From Streptomonospora nanhaiensis (GTDB lineage: Bacteria; Actinomycetota; Actinomycetes; Streptosporangiales; Streptosporangiaceae): DNA of 64,000 nt. The notes under the pieces are model-generated. The model made no database searches and was not told the origin of the DNA. It saw nothing but the letters and a program-made list of their open reading frames with translations. Both the position numbers and the translations under genes were made by a program. This document shows positions 1 to 7,462 of this stretch, one piece after another; the first letter of the stretch is position 1; each line of letters starts with the position of its first letter. The DNA lies in contig NZ_CP113264.1 of assembly GCF_026642255.1 (NCBI RefSeq), positions 3,782,001 through 3,846,000 of the forward strand, read 5' to 3'.

Positions 1-21
1 TGTTGTGCAGGGCACAACGGA

Positions 22-48
22 GGCGCGCAGTGCAGTGCACTGCGCGCC
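22..48 (-). terminator. Hairpin downstream of the FMN reductase gene
   Basis: A perfect 12-bp stem (22-33 with 37-48) around a 3-nt loop lies about 45 nt past the stop codon of the leftward FMN reductase gene. A second 7-bp stem (2-8 with 12-18) follows. No U-tract is present, as is usual for actinomycete terminators. Confidence 0.5.
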
Positions 49-91
49 GTGGATCCGCCCCGGTCGGGCGTGTTCGGGGTGCGGCGGGGGG

Positions 92-712
92 TCAGGTTCC
101 CAGGCCGGACATCAGTTCCGCGAACGACGTGGGCTCCTCGTAGGGGTCGTCTGCCCCGGGGGCGTGGTCGGCCGCGAGCAGGGCCAGCTGCCGTGCGGCA
201 CGGTCGACGCGCTCGGACAGCTCCCGACCGCCGCCGCCTCCCGCCCCCCAGTCCTCCGAGGCCGCGTACACGCCGGTCGGCACGACCACGGAGCGGGTGT
301 AGGCGAACATCGGGCGCAGCGCGTGCTCCAGCACCAGCGAGTGGCGCGGGCTGCCGCCGGTCGCGGCGACGAGCACCGGCGTCCCGTCCAGGGCCTCGGG
401 CTCGACGATGTCGAAGAACGACTTGAACAGGCCGCTGTAGGAGGCGTTGAACACGGGGGTGACGGCGATGACGCCGTCGGCGGCGGCGATGTCCTCCAGG
501 ACCCCGGGGAGCTCCCCGGTGGGCACCCGGGTCGTCATGGCGTTCATGATGTCGTGGGCCAGGTCGCGCAGCTCCACGACCCGGGTCTCGACCTTCTCCC
601 CCCGGTCGGCCAGCGAGGCCTCGGTGGCGGCGGTGAGCCGGTCGGCCAGCAGCCGGGTGGAGGACGGGGTGCTCAGCCCCGCCGACACGGTGACGATCCT
701 TCGGGTGCTCAT
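92..712 (-). CDS. NADPH-dependent FMN reductase, CE1759 type
   Basis: A 206-aa flavodoxin-like reductase. It should reduce free FMN with NAD(P)H and hand it to a flavin-dependent monooxygenase in the cytoplasm. The fold is shown by an N-terminal beta strand and loop (residues 6-17, VTVSAGLSTPSS), a central TPVFNASYSGLFKSFFD stretch (about 85-101) typical of the family, and an ATGGSPRHS loop near 116-124. The start ATG at 712 is preceded by a GGAGG-like site. The luciferase-like monooxygenase at 1450-2559 is its expected partner: CE1759-type reductases are usually encoded beside CE1758-type monooxygenases. Both genes share an upstream element (735-761 and 2579-2606), so they are probably co-regulated although a small gene lies between them. 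Confidence 0.85.
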   Translation of the reverse strand: MSTRRIVTVSAGLSTPSSTRLLADRLTAATEASLADRGEKVETRVVELRDLAHDIMNAMTTRVPTGELPGVLEDIAAADGVIAVTPVFNASYSGLFKSFFDIVEPEALDGTPVLVAATGGSPRHSLVLEHALRPMFAYTRSVVVPTGVYAASEDWGAGGGGGRELSERVDRAARQLALLAADHAPGADDPYEEPTSFAELMSGLGT

Positions 713-734
713 GCCTGGCCTCCACGCGAAAGGT

Positions 735-761
735 TTTCTAAGAAGAAGTTTCCTAGAAAGG
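735..761 (-). promoter_or_regulatory. Operator-like double repeat before the FMN reductase gene
   Basis: Two tandem TTTC-CT-NN-GAA dyads, TTTCTAAGAAG (735-745) and TTTCCTAGAAAGG (749-761), sit 23-49 nt upstream of the reductase start in an AT-rich island. The same arrangement with near-identical spacing occurs at 2579-2606 before the partner monooxygenase. A common repressor or activator is inferred; no candidate regulator is adjacent. Confidence 0.55.
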
Positions 762-951
762 ATAACACTCGGAACGTCCGGCCCCCGGGGCCTATTCCCC
801 GTGACCGGTCGGCCGAGCTCCTCGAGAACGCATGAGTTTCCCCCGCACCACCTGGGGGAACGCCCCGGCGCCCGTGCGGCTCACGTGTAGGGCCCTTCCC
901 TGCGGCTATGTGCCTGGGAGGAGACGTCCCCTAGCGCGGAGGAAACGTCAC

Positions 952-1395
952 ATGAACGCACGTACCAGACCGTCGAGCGTCACCGCGGTCCTCGTCCTGC
1001 TCATCCTGATCACCCTCTACCAGCTCGGAGCCGGCGGGCTCGCCCTCCTCGGCGGGTTCGCCGCGCAGGCCGCGCCCTCGATGCCGACCGCGACCGAGGT
1101 CCCGGCCTGGGCCATCTTCGTGGCCGCCGCCGTCGCCCTCGTGTACGGGGGCGCCTCGCTGGCGCTCACCGTCATGGTCGCCCGGGGCCGTCCCGCGGCG
1201 CGGCCCGCGGCCCTGGGCGTCAACGCCGTCTACGGCGTGGGCATCCTCGCCCTGGCCTTCACCCCGGTCGCGGGACTCCCGGAACTCGTCGCCGCCGCGT
1301 TCGCCTTCACCGTGATCGCGCTGCTCTACTCCGGGGGTGCCAGGGCGTACTTCGCCGGGAGCGCCTCCCCGGCGGCGCCGGGCCCCCTCGCCTGA
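952..1395 (+). CDS. Small four-helix membrane protein
   Basis: A 147-aa integral membrane protein of unknown function. Four hydrophobic segments are visible (about residues 11-37, 48-71, 81-104 and 106-132), with a short basic N-terminus (MNARTRPSS), suggesting the N-terminus faces the cytoplasm. The ATG at 952 has a good GGAGGAAA site 8-14 nt upstream; a longer in-frame reading from 832 has no ribosome site and atypical composition. It lies alone between the two flavin genes, on the opposite strand, and ends in a strong hairpin at 1398-1438. No family-specific motif was recognised. Confidence 0.7.
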   Translation: MNARTRPSSVTAVLVLLILITLYQLGAGGLALLGGFAAQAAPSMPTATEVPAWAIFVAAAVALVYGGASLALTVMVARGRPAARPAALGVNAVYGVGILALAFTPVAGLPELVAAAFAFTVIALLYSGGARAYFAGSASPAAPGPLA

Positions 1396-1397
1396 CA

Positions 1398-1438
1398 CCC
1401 GGTCCGGGGTGCGGGGCGCACCCGCACCCCGGACCGGG
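1398..1438. terminator. Bidirectional terminator between convergent genes
   Basis: A perfect 18-bp stem (1398-1415 with 1421-1438) and 5-nt loop lie exactly between the stops of the membrane protein gene (1395) and the convergent monooxygenase gene (1450). It could terminate transcription from both sides. Confidence 0.75.
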
Positions 1439-1449
1439 CGGGCCGGGGC

Positions 1450-2559
1450 TCAGGCGCGGCCGGTCTGCGCACCCTTGTCGCCCCCGGCGCCCTTGGCCGC
1501 CAACAGGGAGGCGTGGGTCGGGGCGTCGGGGACGTGGGCGGGCCGCCCGGCCGCGAACTCCTTGCGCAGCACCGGGACGACCTCCTCGCCGAGCAGGTCC
1601 AGCTGCTCCAGGACCGTCTTCAGCGGCAGGCCGGCGTGGTCCATGAGGAAGAGCTGGCGCTGGTAGTGGCCGAAGGAGTCCCGGAAGGTCAGGGTGCGGT
1701 CGATGACCTCCTGCGGGCTTCCGACGGTCAGCGGGGTCTCGCGGGTGAACTCCTCCAGGCTGGGCCCGCCGCCGTAGACGGGGGCGTTGTCGAAGTAGGG
1801 GCGGAACTCCTTGACCGCGTCCTGGGAGTTCTTGCGCATGAAGACCTGCCCGCCGAGGCCGACGACGGCCTGGTCGGCCTTGCCGTGGCCGTAGTGCTCG
1901 AAGCGGCGCCGGTACAGGGAGATCAGCTTCTTGGTGTGCGTGGCCGGCCAGAAGATGTTGTTGTGGAAGAAGCCGTCACCGTAGTACGCGGCCTGCTCGG
2001 CGATCTCCGGGCTGCGGATCGAGCCGTGCCAGACGAAAGGCGGCACCCCGTCCAGGGGCCGGGGCGTGGAGGTGAAGCCCTGGAGGGGGGTGCGGAACTT
2101 GCCCTCCCAGTCGACGACGTCCTCCCTCCACAGGCGGTGGAGCAGGTTGTAGTTCTCCAGCGCCAGCGGGATGCCCTGGCGGATGTCCTGGCCGAACCAG
2201 GGGTAGACGGGGCCGGTGTTGCCGCGGCCCATCATCAGGTCCACCCGGCCGTCGGCCAGGTGCTGCAGCATCGCGAAGTCCTCGGAGATCTTCACCGGGT
2301 CGTTGGTGGTGATCAGCGTGGTGGAGGTGGACAGGATCAGCTTCTCGGTCCGCGCCGCGATGTAGCCGAGCATCGTCGTCGGGGAGGACGCCACGAACGG
2401 CGGGTTGTGGTGCTCTCCGGTGGCGAAGACGTCGAGGCCGACCTCCTCCGCCTTGAGCGCGATCGCGACCATCGCCTTGACCCGCTCGGCCTCGGTCGGC
2501 GTGCGTCCCGTCGTCGGGTCGGTGGTCACGTCACTGACTGAGAAGATTCCGAACTGCAT
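1450..2559 (-). CDS. Luciferase-like FMN-dependent monooxygenase, CE1758 type
   Basis: A 369-aa LLM-class flavin monooxygenase (TIM-barrel, bacterial luciferase superfamily). It would use reduced FMN and O2 to oxidise an unknown substrate. The start was set at the ATG at 2559 (MQFGIFSVSDV), preceded by GGGGAG; the frame stays open to 2745 but that leader is low-complexity and lies across the shared operator. Typical features are the N-terminal GIFSVSD strand, the ATGEHHNPPF loop (about residues 44-53), and the later GRGNTGPVYPWFG segment that contacts flavin phosphate in relatives. The partner FMN reductase is at 92-712. The substrate cannot be deduced from sequence. Confidence 0.85.
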   Translation of the reverse strand: MQFGIFSVSDVTTDPTTGRTPTEAERVKAMVAIALKAEEVGLDVFATGEHHNPPFVASSPTTMLGYIAARTEKLILSTSTTLITTNDPVKISEDFAMLQHLADGRVDLMMGRGNTGPVYPWFGQDIRQGIPLALENYNLLHRLWREDVVDWEGKFRTPLQGFTSTPRPLDGVPPFVWHGSIRSPEIAEQAAYYGDGFFHNNIFWPATHTKKLISLYRRRFEHYGHGKADQAVVGLGGQVFMRKNSQDAVKEFRPYFDNAPVYGGGPSLEEFTRETPLTVGSPQEVIDRTLTFRDSFGHYQRQLFLMDHAGLPLKTVLEQLDLLGEEVVPVLRKEFAAGRPAHVPDAPTHASLLAAKGAGGDKGAQTGRA

Positions 2560-2578
2560 GGCCTGCTCCCCGATATTG

Positions 2579-2606
2579 TTTCCTGAGAAGTAATTTCCTA
2601 TGAAGG
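2579..2606 (-). promoter_or_regulatory. Operator-like double repeat before the monooxygenase gene
   Basis: TTTCCTGAGAAG (2579-2590) and TTTCCTATGAAGG (2594-2606) repeat the element found at 735-761. It lies 20-47 nt upstream of the start at 2559, within one of the few AT-rich patches nearby. Confidence 0.55.
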
Positions 2607-2781
2607 TATCACGGGGAACGGGTGGGGCGACACAGGTATTCCCCGGCGTCCCCGGAGCGGAAGGCGTGGACGGCGGCGCCCCCGCAGGACCGCCGCCCCG
2701 GGGTCCGGGGCGCCCCGTGCGGGAGGAGGGGTCCCCTCGGTTCATGGGTCCCCTCCCCCCGCCTCCGACCGCCCCGCTCCC

Positions 2782-3168
2782 TCACGCCGGGGAGGCGCTC
2801 CGGGCGGCGGCCCCGGGTTCCGCCTGCGGGGAACCGCCGGCCATGGCGACCTCGACCCCCTCCCTGGTGCCCCAGCGGGTGATCCGCCTGCAGGTCAGCA
2901 TCGCGTAGAGGTACAGGGGCCGCAGCACCAGGAGCCTCCACACCGCGGCCGCGGGGGAGACCAGGTACAGCATGAGCAGGTAGCCCGCCGACTCGTCGCT
3001 CCTGCGCATGGTGAACAGGCGCAGCGCCATGATGTAGTTGATCGCCAGGCCGATCACGAGTGCGGCGACCGCGATGGACCTCCACTGTTCGCGCAGGCCC
3101 TCGTCGCACAGCACGAGCAGCGGAACCGCGTAGGCCACGAACATGTGCAGGTACTCGGTCACCGTCCC
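2782..3168 (-). pseudogene. Detached C-terminal membrane part of the glycosyltransferase
   Basis: About 128 codons continue in exactly the same frame after the TAG at 3171-3169 that ends the glycosyltransferase. The sequence has hydrophobic segments (YLHMFVAYAVPLLVLC, SIAVAALVIGLAINYIMA, then YLLMLYLVSPAAAVWRLL), a normal C-terminal membrane domain for processive family-2 glycosyltransferases. A GTG at 3162 could start it, but no ribosome site precedes it. The simplest explanation is one gene of about 490 codons broken by a single nonsense codon (TGG or CAG to TAG). A sequencing error or stop readthrough would give the same picture. The locus as a whole spans 2782-4260. Confidence 0.7.
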
Positions 3169-4260
3169 CTAGAACACCACGCCGCGCAGCGGCATGTACC
3201 TCAGCCACCACAGGTGCCGCACCGTCGTCCCCCTCATCCAGCGCAGCTGCTGGCCGAAGTAGTGGCGCGGGCGCTCCGGGACGAGGGTGAAGACGATCGC
3301 GGACGGCTGGTGGACGGTGTCGCCCTTGAGCAGGGCGTAGAAGGTGAGCATGGAGTCGTCGTTCATCTGCATGGGACGGCCCCAGAAGTGCTCGTTCTCG
3401 TAGGCCCCCGCGCTATCGCGGACCGTCTGCGCCCGGTAGAAGGCCAGGGTGCCGGAGTTGATCGTCACCCGGCGCAGGACCGACTGCGCGCTGCGCAGGC
3501 CCCGGGTGAACGGCAGGTAGAGCACACAGGTGAGCCTGGTGAGCAGGTTGGCGTCCCTGTTGAGCACCAGGACGTGGCCCGCCACCGACTGCACCCGCGG
3601 ACTGGCGAAGGGCGCGAGGCCCTCCCTCACGGCGTGGCGGTCGAGCACCGAGTCGCTGTCGAGAGTGACGAAGACGTCGGCGTCGTCCTCGGCGAGCACG
3701 TGCATCTGGGCGAAGCGCTTGCCGCGGTTGGCGGTGCGGTCCCAGGTGGCCTCCACCCCGTGGCCGGCGGCCCGGGCGAGGAACGCGTCGCGGATGCCGC
3801 CGTAGTCCACGGGCTCCCCGTCGGCGTCCACGGACCCGTCGTCGACGACCCGCACACGGTCCACCGTGCGGCTCTGCGCGAGGACCGAGTCCAGGCACGC
3901 GCGCAGGACCAGCGGGTCCTCGTTGTAGACGGGGACCTGGACCGTCACGGTCAGGGAGTCGAGCGCCACCTGTTCGTCGGCGGTCGCGCGGACGGGCCTC
4001 TCCAGCCAGGCGAAGGGCGCCCACCACAGGAGCAGGAACGAGGCGAGCCACACCATGGCCAGGCTCGCCCGGGGTTCGTGGAACCCACCGACCGCGCCGA
4101 CCACGTGGGCCATGCCCCACACGGTGAACGCGGCGAACGCGAGCATCCCCAGGAACGCCATCGCGCCGGGGCGCGCGGTCCTGGCGGTGGGCAGGACCGG
4201 GTCATGCGGCGGCCGGGGCCGGCCCCCGGACCGGTCCGCGTCGCGGAAAGTGAGGGTCAT
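3169..4260 (-). CDS. Processive family-2 glycosyltransferase, truncated by TAG
   Basis: A 363-aa membrane glycosyltransferase of the hyaluronan/cellulose/chitin synthase type, predicted to extend an extracellular polysaccharide from a UDP-sugar. Two N-terminal helices (about 33-57 and 65-83) are followed by the GT2 catalytic domain. VPVYNED is at 110-115, DDGS at 140-143, the DSD metal/nucleotide site at 201-203, NDDS near 300 and the processivity motif QQLRW at 337-341. The domain then stops at residue 363 just before the expected membrane domain, which continues in frame after the TAG. The start ATG at 4260 overlaps the stop of the 53-aa peptide gene (ATGA), so the two are translationally coupled. 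It is probably non-functional or altered unless the stop is read through. Confidence 0.8.
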   Translation of the reverse strand: MTLTFRDADRSGGRPRPPHDPVLPTARTARPGAMAFLGMLAFAAFTVWGMAHVVGAVGGFHEPRASLAMVWLASFLLLWWAPFAWLERPVRATADEQVALDSLTVTVQVPVYNEDPLVLRACLDSVLAQSRTVDRVRVVDDGSVDADGEPVDYGGIRDAFLARAAGHGVEATWDRTANRGKRFAQMHVLAEDDADVFVTLDSDSVLDRHAVREGLAPFASPRVQSVAGHVLVLNRDANLLTRLTCVLYLPFTRGLRSAQSVLRRVTINSGTLAFYRAQTVRDSAGAYENEHFWGRPMQMNDDSMLTFYALLKGDTVHQPSAIVFTLVPERPRHYFGQQLRWMRGTTVRHLWWLRYMPLRGVVF

Positions 4261-4418
4261 CGCTCCAGCGGTCCCCTGTCCCGGCGGAAGGAGACGCGGA
4301 CGAGCAGCGCTCCGGCGACGACCAGGACGAGGCCGACGACGACCAGCCAGAGGTAGCCGGCGGCGAACCCCGTCGCCGCGAGCGTCGCTCCGGAACCTGT
4401 GGAGTATCCGTAGGGCAT
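4257..4418 (-). CDS. 53-aa membrane peptide with LAATG sortase-like signal
   Basis: A small gene overlapping the glycosyltransferase start by 4 nt. The ATG at 4418 has GAGGA 8-12 nt upstream. The peptide reads as a cell-wall sorting tail with almost nothing before it: LAATG at residues 13-17, a hydrophobic helix (about 20-41) and a basic end (RVSFRRDRGPLER). LAxTG is the class E sortase signal of high-GC actinomycetes. No signal peptide is present, so export as a normal sortase substrate is doubtful; it may instead be a small accessory subunit of the polysaccharide synthase. Recognition of the motif is direct; the role is inference. Confidence 0.65.
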   Translation of the reverse strand: MPYGYSTGSGATLAATGFAAGYLWLVVVGLVLVVAGALLVRVSFRRDRGPLER

Positions 4419-4890
4419 GTGGGCTTCCTCGGGATCGGGTGACTTTACGTCACATGTCTCCCACGGAACGTCCTCGCCTCCAAAAGAGAAAGGCCAATTT
4501 CACGCAAAGACCGGGGCATGGTTCGCGAACCGCTCCGCCGGGGGTGCGGACACCGGAGCGTGCGCGGGACCGACATGTCCGGAACGCGTTACCGGAGCCG
4601 GTGGCCGAGCGGTCCGCCGGACGGTCGGCCCGACCCGCTCCGGCACTCCGTCCACAGGCCGGAGGCCGTCTGTTCACGCGGATGTGGTGCGCGGGTATGA
4701 CCATGCCCAGGGACCGGACACCTCCCGGGGAAGGGAGACCGGTGCGACGCAAGCCGAACGGTCGTCACCGCGTGCTATCCCTGACCCGAACCCCGCGGTC
4801 ACCGGGAGTCACGGCGACCGGGACGTCCGAGCACGTGATCACACGAGAAGGAGGAGGGCGCGCCCCACCGGCCCCCGCGCCCGGAACCCC
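4419..4890. other. Noncoding stretch with two short palindromes
   Basis: No convincing gene is seen in these about 470 nt. GTGAC-TTTAC-GTCAC (4439-4453) lies 21 nt upstream of the 53-aa peptide start and could be an operator for that leftward operon. A perfect 12-bp palindrome GGTTCGCGAACC lies at 4520-4531. A purine-rich GAAGGAGGAGG at 4847-4857 resembles a ribosome site but is far (about 34 nt) from the next ATG. Confidence 0.4.
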
Positions 4891-5043
4891 ATGGCCACCA
4901 CCCTCGACCCCCGACGCGACCCCTCCGCACCGGCCACCGACCGCACCGACCGCGAGCCCGTCGTGCTCGCGGACGCCTTCGGCGACGTCCTCGCCGCCCT
5001 CACGGACCTGGACCCCGACCTGGCACTCGTGCCCGACGCCTGA
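4891..5043 (+). CDS. Possible 50-aa acidic peptide
   Basis: A short frame from ATG 4891 to TGA 5043. The peptide has a polar, Asp/Pro-rich first half and a hydrophobic-acidic second half (VVLADAFGDVLAALTDLDPDLALVPDA), which could form an amphipathic helix. The frame is open upstream to 4417 with arginine-rich translation, so the true start is uncertain, and the purine-rich site at 4847-4857 is poorly spaced. Such a leader-like acidic peptide could be a RiPP precursor, but no modifying enzyme is next to it. Low confidence that it is expressed. Confidence 0.3.
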   Translation: MATTLDPRRDPSAPATDRTDREPVVLADAFGDVLAALTDLDPDLALVPDA

Positions 5044-5100
5044 CACGCCGACCGGCGGGACCCCGCCCCTGCGGCCGGGGTCCCGCCCGCTCCCCTGCCG

Positions 5101-5463
5101 TCAGCGGGGGGAGACCCCCTCGGGGTGCTCGGGCAGGTAGGACCACACCAGCTCGATCGGGCCGCGCAGGTGGGCGTTGAACTCCGCCAGCTCCTCCGCG
5201 GGCACCCACAGCTCCAGGATCGTGCGTCCGCCCGCCTGCCTCACGGGGTACCGGGACGCGAATCCGGCGTCCACGCGGAACCGGGTGACGTGCCCCTCAC
5301 CGTCGCGTGGCAGGTTCCACTCCCTGGCGATCCTCTCCGCGTACCCCCGGTTCAGGACCGGGTAGAAAATGGGCTGCTCCGGCAGCCGCGGCGGCCACTC
5401 CCGCCAGCCGGAATCCCTGACCAGGGCGAGTTCCCGGGGCCCTGTGGGCCGCCACAGGGTCAT
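5101..5463 (-). CDS. ADP-ribosylation/crystallin J1-like protein
   Basis: A 120-aa protein matching the short family usually annotated as ADP-ribosylation/crystallin J1. Hallmarks are TLWRPTGPRELALV at the N-terminus, WPPRLPEQPIFYPVLN near 23-38, and VTRFRVDAGF and ELWVPAEELAEFN in the second half. The biochemical role of this short family is not established and the name is inherited from larger ADP-ribosylglycohydrolases; no catalytic acidic triad is evident here. ATG 5463 is chosen because family members begin at this TLWRP strand; an upstream GTG at 5502 with a GGAGAGGG site would add 13 residues. It stands alone. Confidence 0.7.
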   Translation of the reverse strand: MTLWRPTGPRELALVRDSGWREWPPRLPEQPIFYPVLNRGYAERIAREWNLPRDGEGHVTRFRVDAGFASRYPVRQAGGRTILELWVPAEELAEFNAHLRGPIELVWSYLPEHPEGVSPR

Positions 5464-6149
5464 CGTCCCCGGCGTGCCCCCGCCCTCTCCTGTGCTGTTC
5501 ACAGCAGGAGCATAGACATCCCTTGCCCCAGTCAGCACCCGCTTTTTACCGGCCGGACCGAAAATCGGTGCGAGGAACGGGAACACCACAATCAGACGAA
5601 GCGTTCTCACAGGTGAAGCGCCCCAGACCGAACCCCGACCCCGCAGTCTTCCCACACCCACCCAGGTCCTGTGAGGCGCTCGCACCACAAACCAAGCGCG
5701 GATGCACGCGCTCGTGTCGGCAATGGGGGTTTCCGGCACGTATTCAGTCGCTGCATCCGCCTTCCCAGCGGCCAGACCGCACTCAGTGCACACTGGCCGC
5801 GCCCGCTGTGGCCCGCGTTGGGGGACGTGGGCCACAGCTACGTCCGGGGACGTGCCGCCACACCGGCACGTCCCCGGACCCTTTTCACCGCCCTTCCCCC
5901 GACCACCGCTCCCCGTGCCTCCCTCACGTGCGCGTGCCGGGGTCGCCCCGCCGCCCCGCCGCTCCGGCGGAAGGCCGGGGCCCGCCCGCGGGACGAGGCC
6001 CCCGACACGGCCTCCCCCTCCCCGGCTCCCACATCTCCTCCACGAGGTGTCGGGCCATCCCCGCGCCGAGGACGCGGACGGCAACCGGACGGCCGGGGCC
6101 GCGCCCCGCAGTACGATGCGCTTACACCAGCGAGTCCGAGGGGACGCAG
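5464..6149. other. Long intergenic region, no recognised gene
   Basis: About 690 nt between divergent genes. The composition is lower in GC than the neighbours between 5500 and 5800. Apart from the hairpin at 5842-5879 and an operator-like TACGATGCGCTTACACC segment near 6112-6128, I see no gene. In-frame translations are arginine/proline-rich shadows. Confidence 0.4.
5842..5879 (+). terminator. Strong orphan hairpin
   Basis: A perfect 15-bp stem (5842-5856 with 5865-5879) with an 8-nt loop, followed by CCTTTTC. It looks like a factor-independent terminator for rightward transcription, yet no gene precedes it. It may end an unrecognised small RNA or a transcript starting near 5520-5600. Confidence 0.55.
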
Positions 6150-7202
6150 ATGCCGAAGCCCGGTGACCCCGGCGCGGGCGGGCCCGGGGGGCAGCGGCCC
6201 GCCCGGCGCCCGACCATGGCCGACGTCGCCGCCCGCGTGGGCGTCTCCCGGCAGCTGGTCTCCCTCGTCCTCGGCGGGCGCCCCGGCCCCAGCGCCTCCG
6301 CCCGCGAGCAGATCCTGCGGGCGGCCGAGGAGCTCGGCTACCGGGCCGACACCGCCGCCCGCCTCCTGCGCCGGACGCGCAGCCGCCAGGTCGGCGTGCT
6401 GTTCACCCTGGAACACCCCCTCGACGCGCACGTGGTCGAGGCCGTCTACCCGGTGGCGGCCGAACTCGACTACAGCGTCGTCCTCAGCGCCATGCTGCCC
6501 ACCCGCACCGAGCGCGAGTCCGTCGACGACCTCCTGGGCCTGCGGTGCGAGGCCCTCATCCTCATCGGCATGTCCGCCGCCGCCCCGGCCGACCTGGCCA
6601 AGGTCGCCGAACTCGTGCCGGTGGTGGAGATCGGGCAGCGCACCGGCGCGCCCGGCACCGACAGCGTCCGGACCGCCGACGCGCGCGGGGTCCGCCAGGC
6701 CGTCGACCACCTGGTCTCCCTGGGGCACGGCGACATCGCCCACGTCGACGGGGGCGACCTGCCCGGAGCACGTGAGCGCCTGAGGGGGTACCGGGAGGGA
6801 ATGGCCGCCCACGGGCTCTCCGGGCGCGTCGACGTCCTCCCCGGCGACTACACCGAGGAGTCCGGGGCCCGGGCGGCGCGCACGCTGCTCTCCCGGGTCC
6901 GGCCCCCGACGGCCGTGGTCGCGTGCAACGACCTGTGCGCCCTGGGCCTGGCGGGAACCCTGGTCCGCGCCGGGACCTCCGTTCCGGAGGACATGTCCGT
7001 GGTGGGCTACGACGACAGCCGCACGGCCCGCCTGCCCTTCCTGCGGCTCACCTCCGTGCGTCAGGACGCGGCGCAGATGGCCCGGCTCGCGGTCCGCTCG
7101 GTGGCCGAGCGGCTGGACGACGGGCGCACCGGGAGCCGACACCTGGTCCTGGAGCCCGTGCTCACCGTCCGGAGCAGCACCGGACCTCCCCCGCGGCGCT
7201 GA
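6150..7202 (+). CDS. LacI-family transcriptional regulator
   Basis: A 350-aa repressor with an N-terminal LacI helix-turn-helix (TMADVAARVGVSRQLVSLVLGG, about residues 22-43) and hinge (AAEELGYRADTAARLLRR). A periplasmic-binding-protein-like effector domain follows (VGVLFTLEHPL, DYTEESGARAART, VACNDLCALGL, MSVVGYDDS). ATG 6150 with GAGGGG 7-12 nt upstream is favoured over the longer open frame from 5523, which lacks family resemblance. A half LacI-type operator (GCGCTTACA, about 6118-6126) overlaps the predicted promoter, suggesting autoregulation. The MFS exporter 260 nt downstream on the same strand is a possible target. The effector is unknown but is typically a sugar or sugar-like ligand. 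Confidence 0.88.
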   Translation: MPKPGDPGAGGPGGQRPARRPTMADVAARVGVSRQLVSLVLGGRPGPSASAREQILRAAEELGYRADTAARLLRRTRSRQVGVLFTLEHPLDAHVVEAVYPVAAELDYSVVLSAMLPTRTERESVDDLLGLRCEALILIGMSAAAPADLAKVAELVPVVEIGQRTGAPGTDSVRTADARGVRQAVDHLVSLGHGDIAHVDGGDLPGARERLRGYREGMAAHGLSGRVDVLPGDYTEESGARAARTLLSRVRPPTAVVACNDLCALGLAGTLVRAGTSVPEDMSVVGYDDSRTARLPFLRLTSVRQDAAQMARLAVRSVAERLDDGRTGSRHLVLEPVLTVRSSTGPPPRR

Positions 7203-7357
7203 TCCGGCCCCTCCGGGGCCTGCCCCCGCTGCGGGTCCGGCCGGGACGCGGGAGTGGTGAGGCTCTCCCCCCGCACGGGACAGATCACACCGGAATCGTT
7301 TGAGAACCCCCCGGCCGTGCTGCGAGGCTGGATTTAGCACGTGCCAAACGACCCTTG

Positions 7358-7393
7358 CGCGCCTCGGCGCTCCGGCAGGGTCGCCGAGGCGCG
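7358..7393 (+). promoter_or_regulatory. Leader hairpin (possible attenuator) upstream of MFS exporter
   Basis: A perfect 12-bp stem (7358-7369 with 7382-7393) and 12-nt loop, followed by GGGCTTTC, lies 70 nt before the exporter start. A GTG at 7341 opens a short reading frame running through the hairpin. The layout resembles translation-coupled attenuation known for antibiotic-efflux genes; it is also consistent with a plain terminator for the LacI gene. Confidence 0.4.
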
Positions 7394-7462
7394 GGCTTTC
7401 CGGGCGACGGCGCCCGCCGCGATCCCCGTCTCTTCCCCGTCCCTTGTCTGGAGGGCCCACCC

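Noticed and set aside
832..951. An N-terminal extension of the small membrane protein from ATG 832
   Set aside because: No ribosome site precedes 832, and the added residues are unlike protein. ATG 952 has GGAGGAAA correctly spaced.
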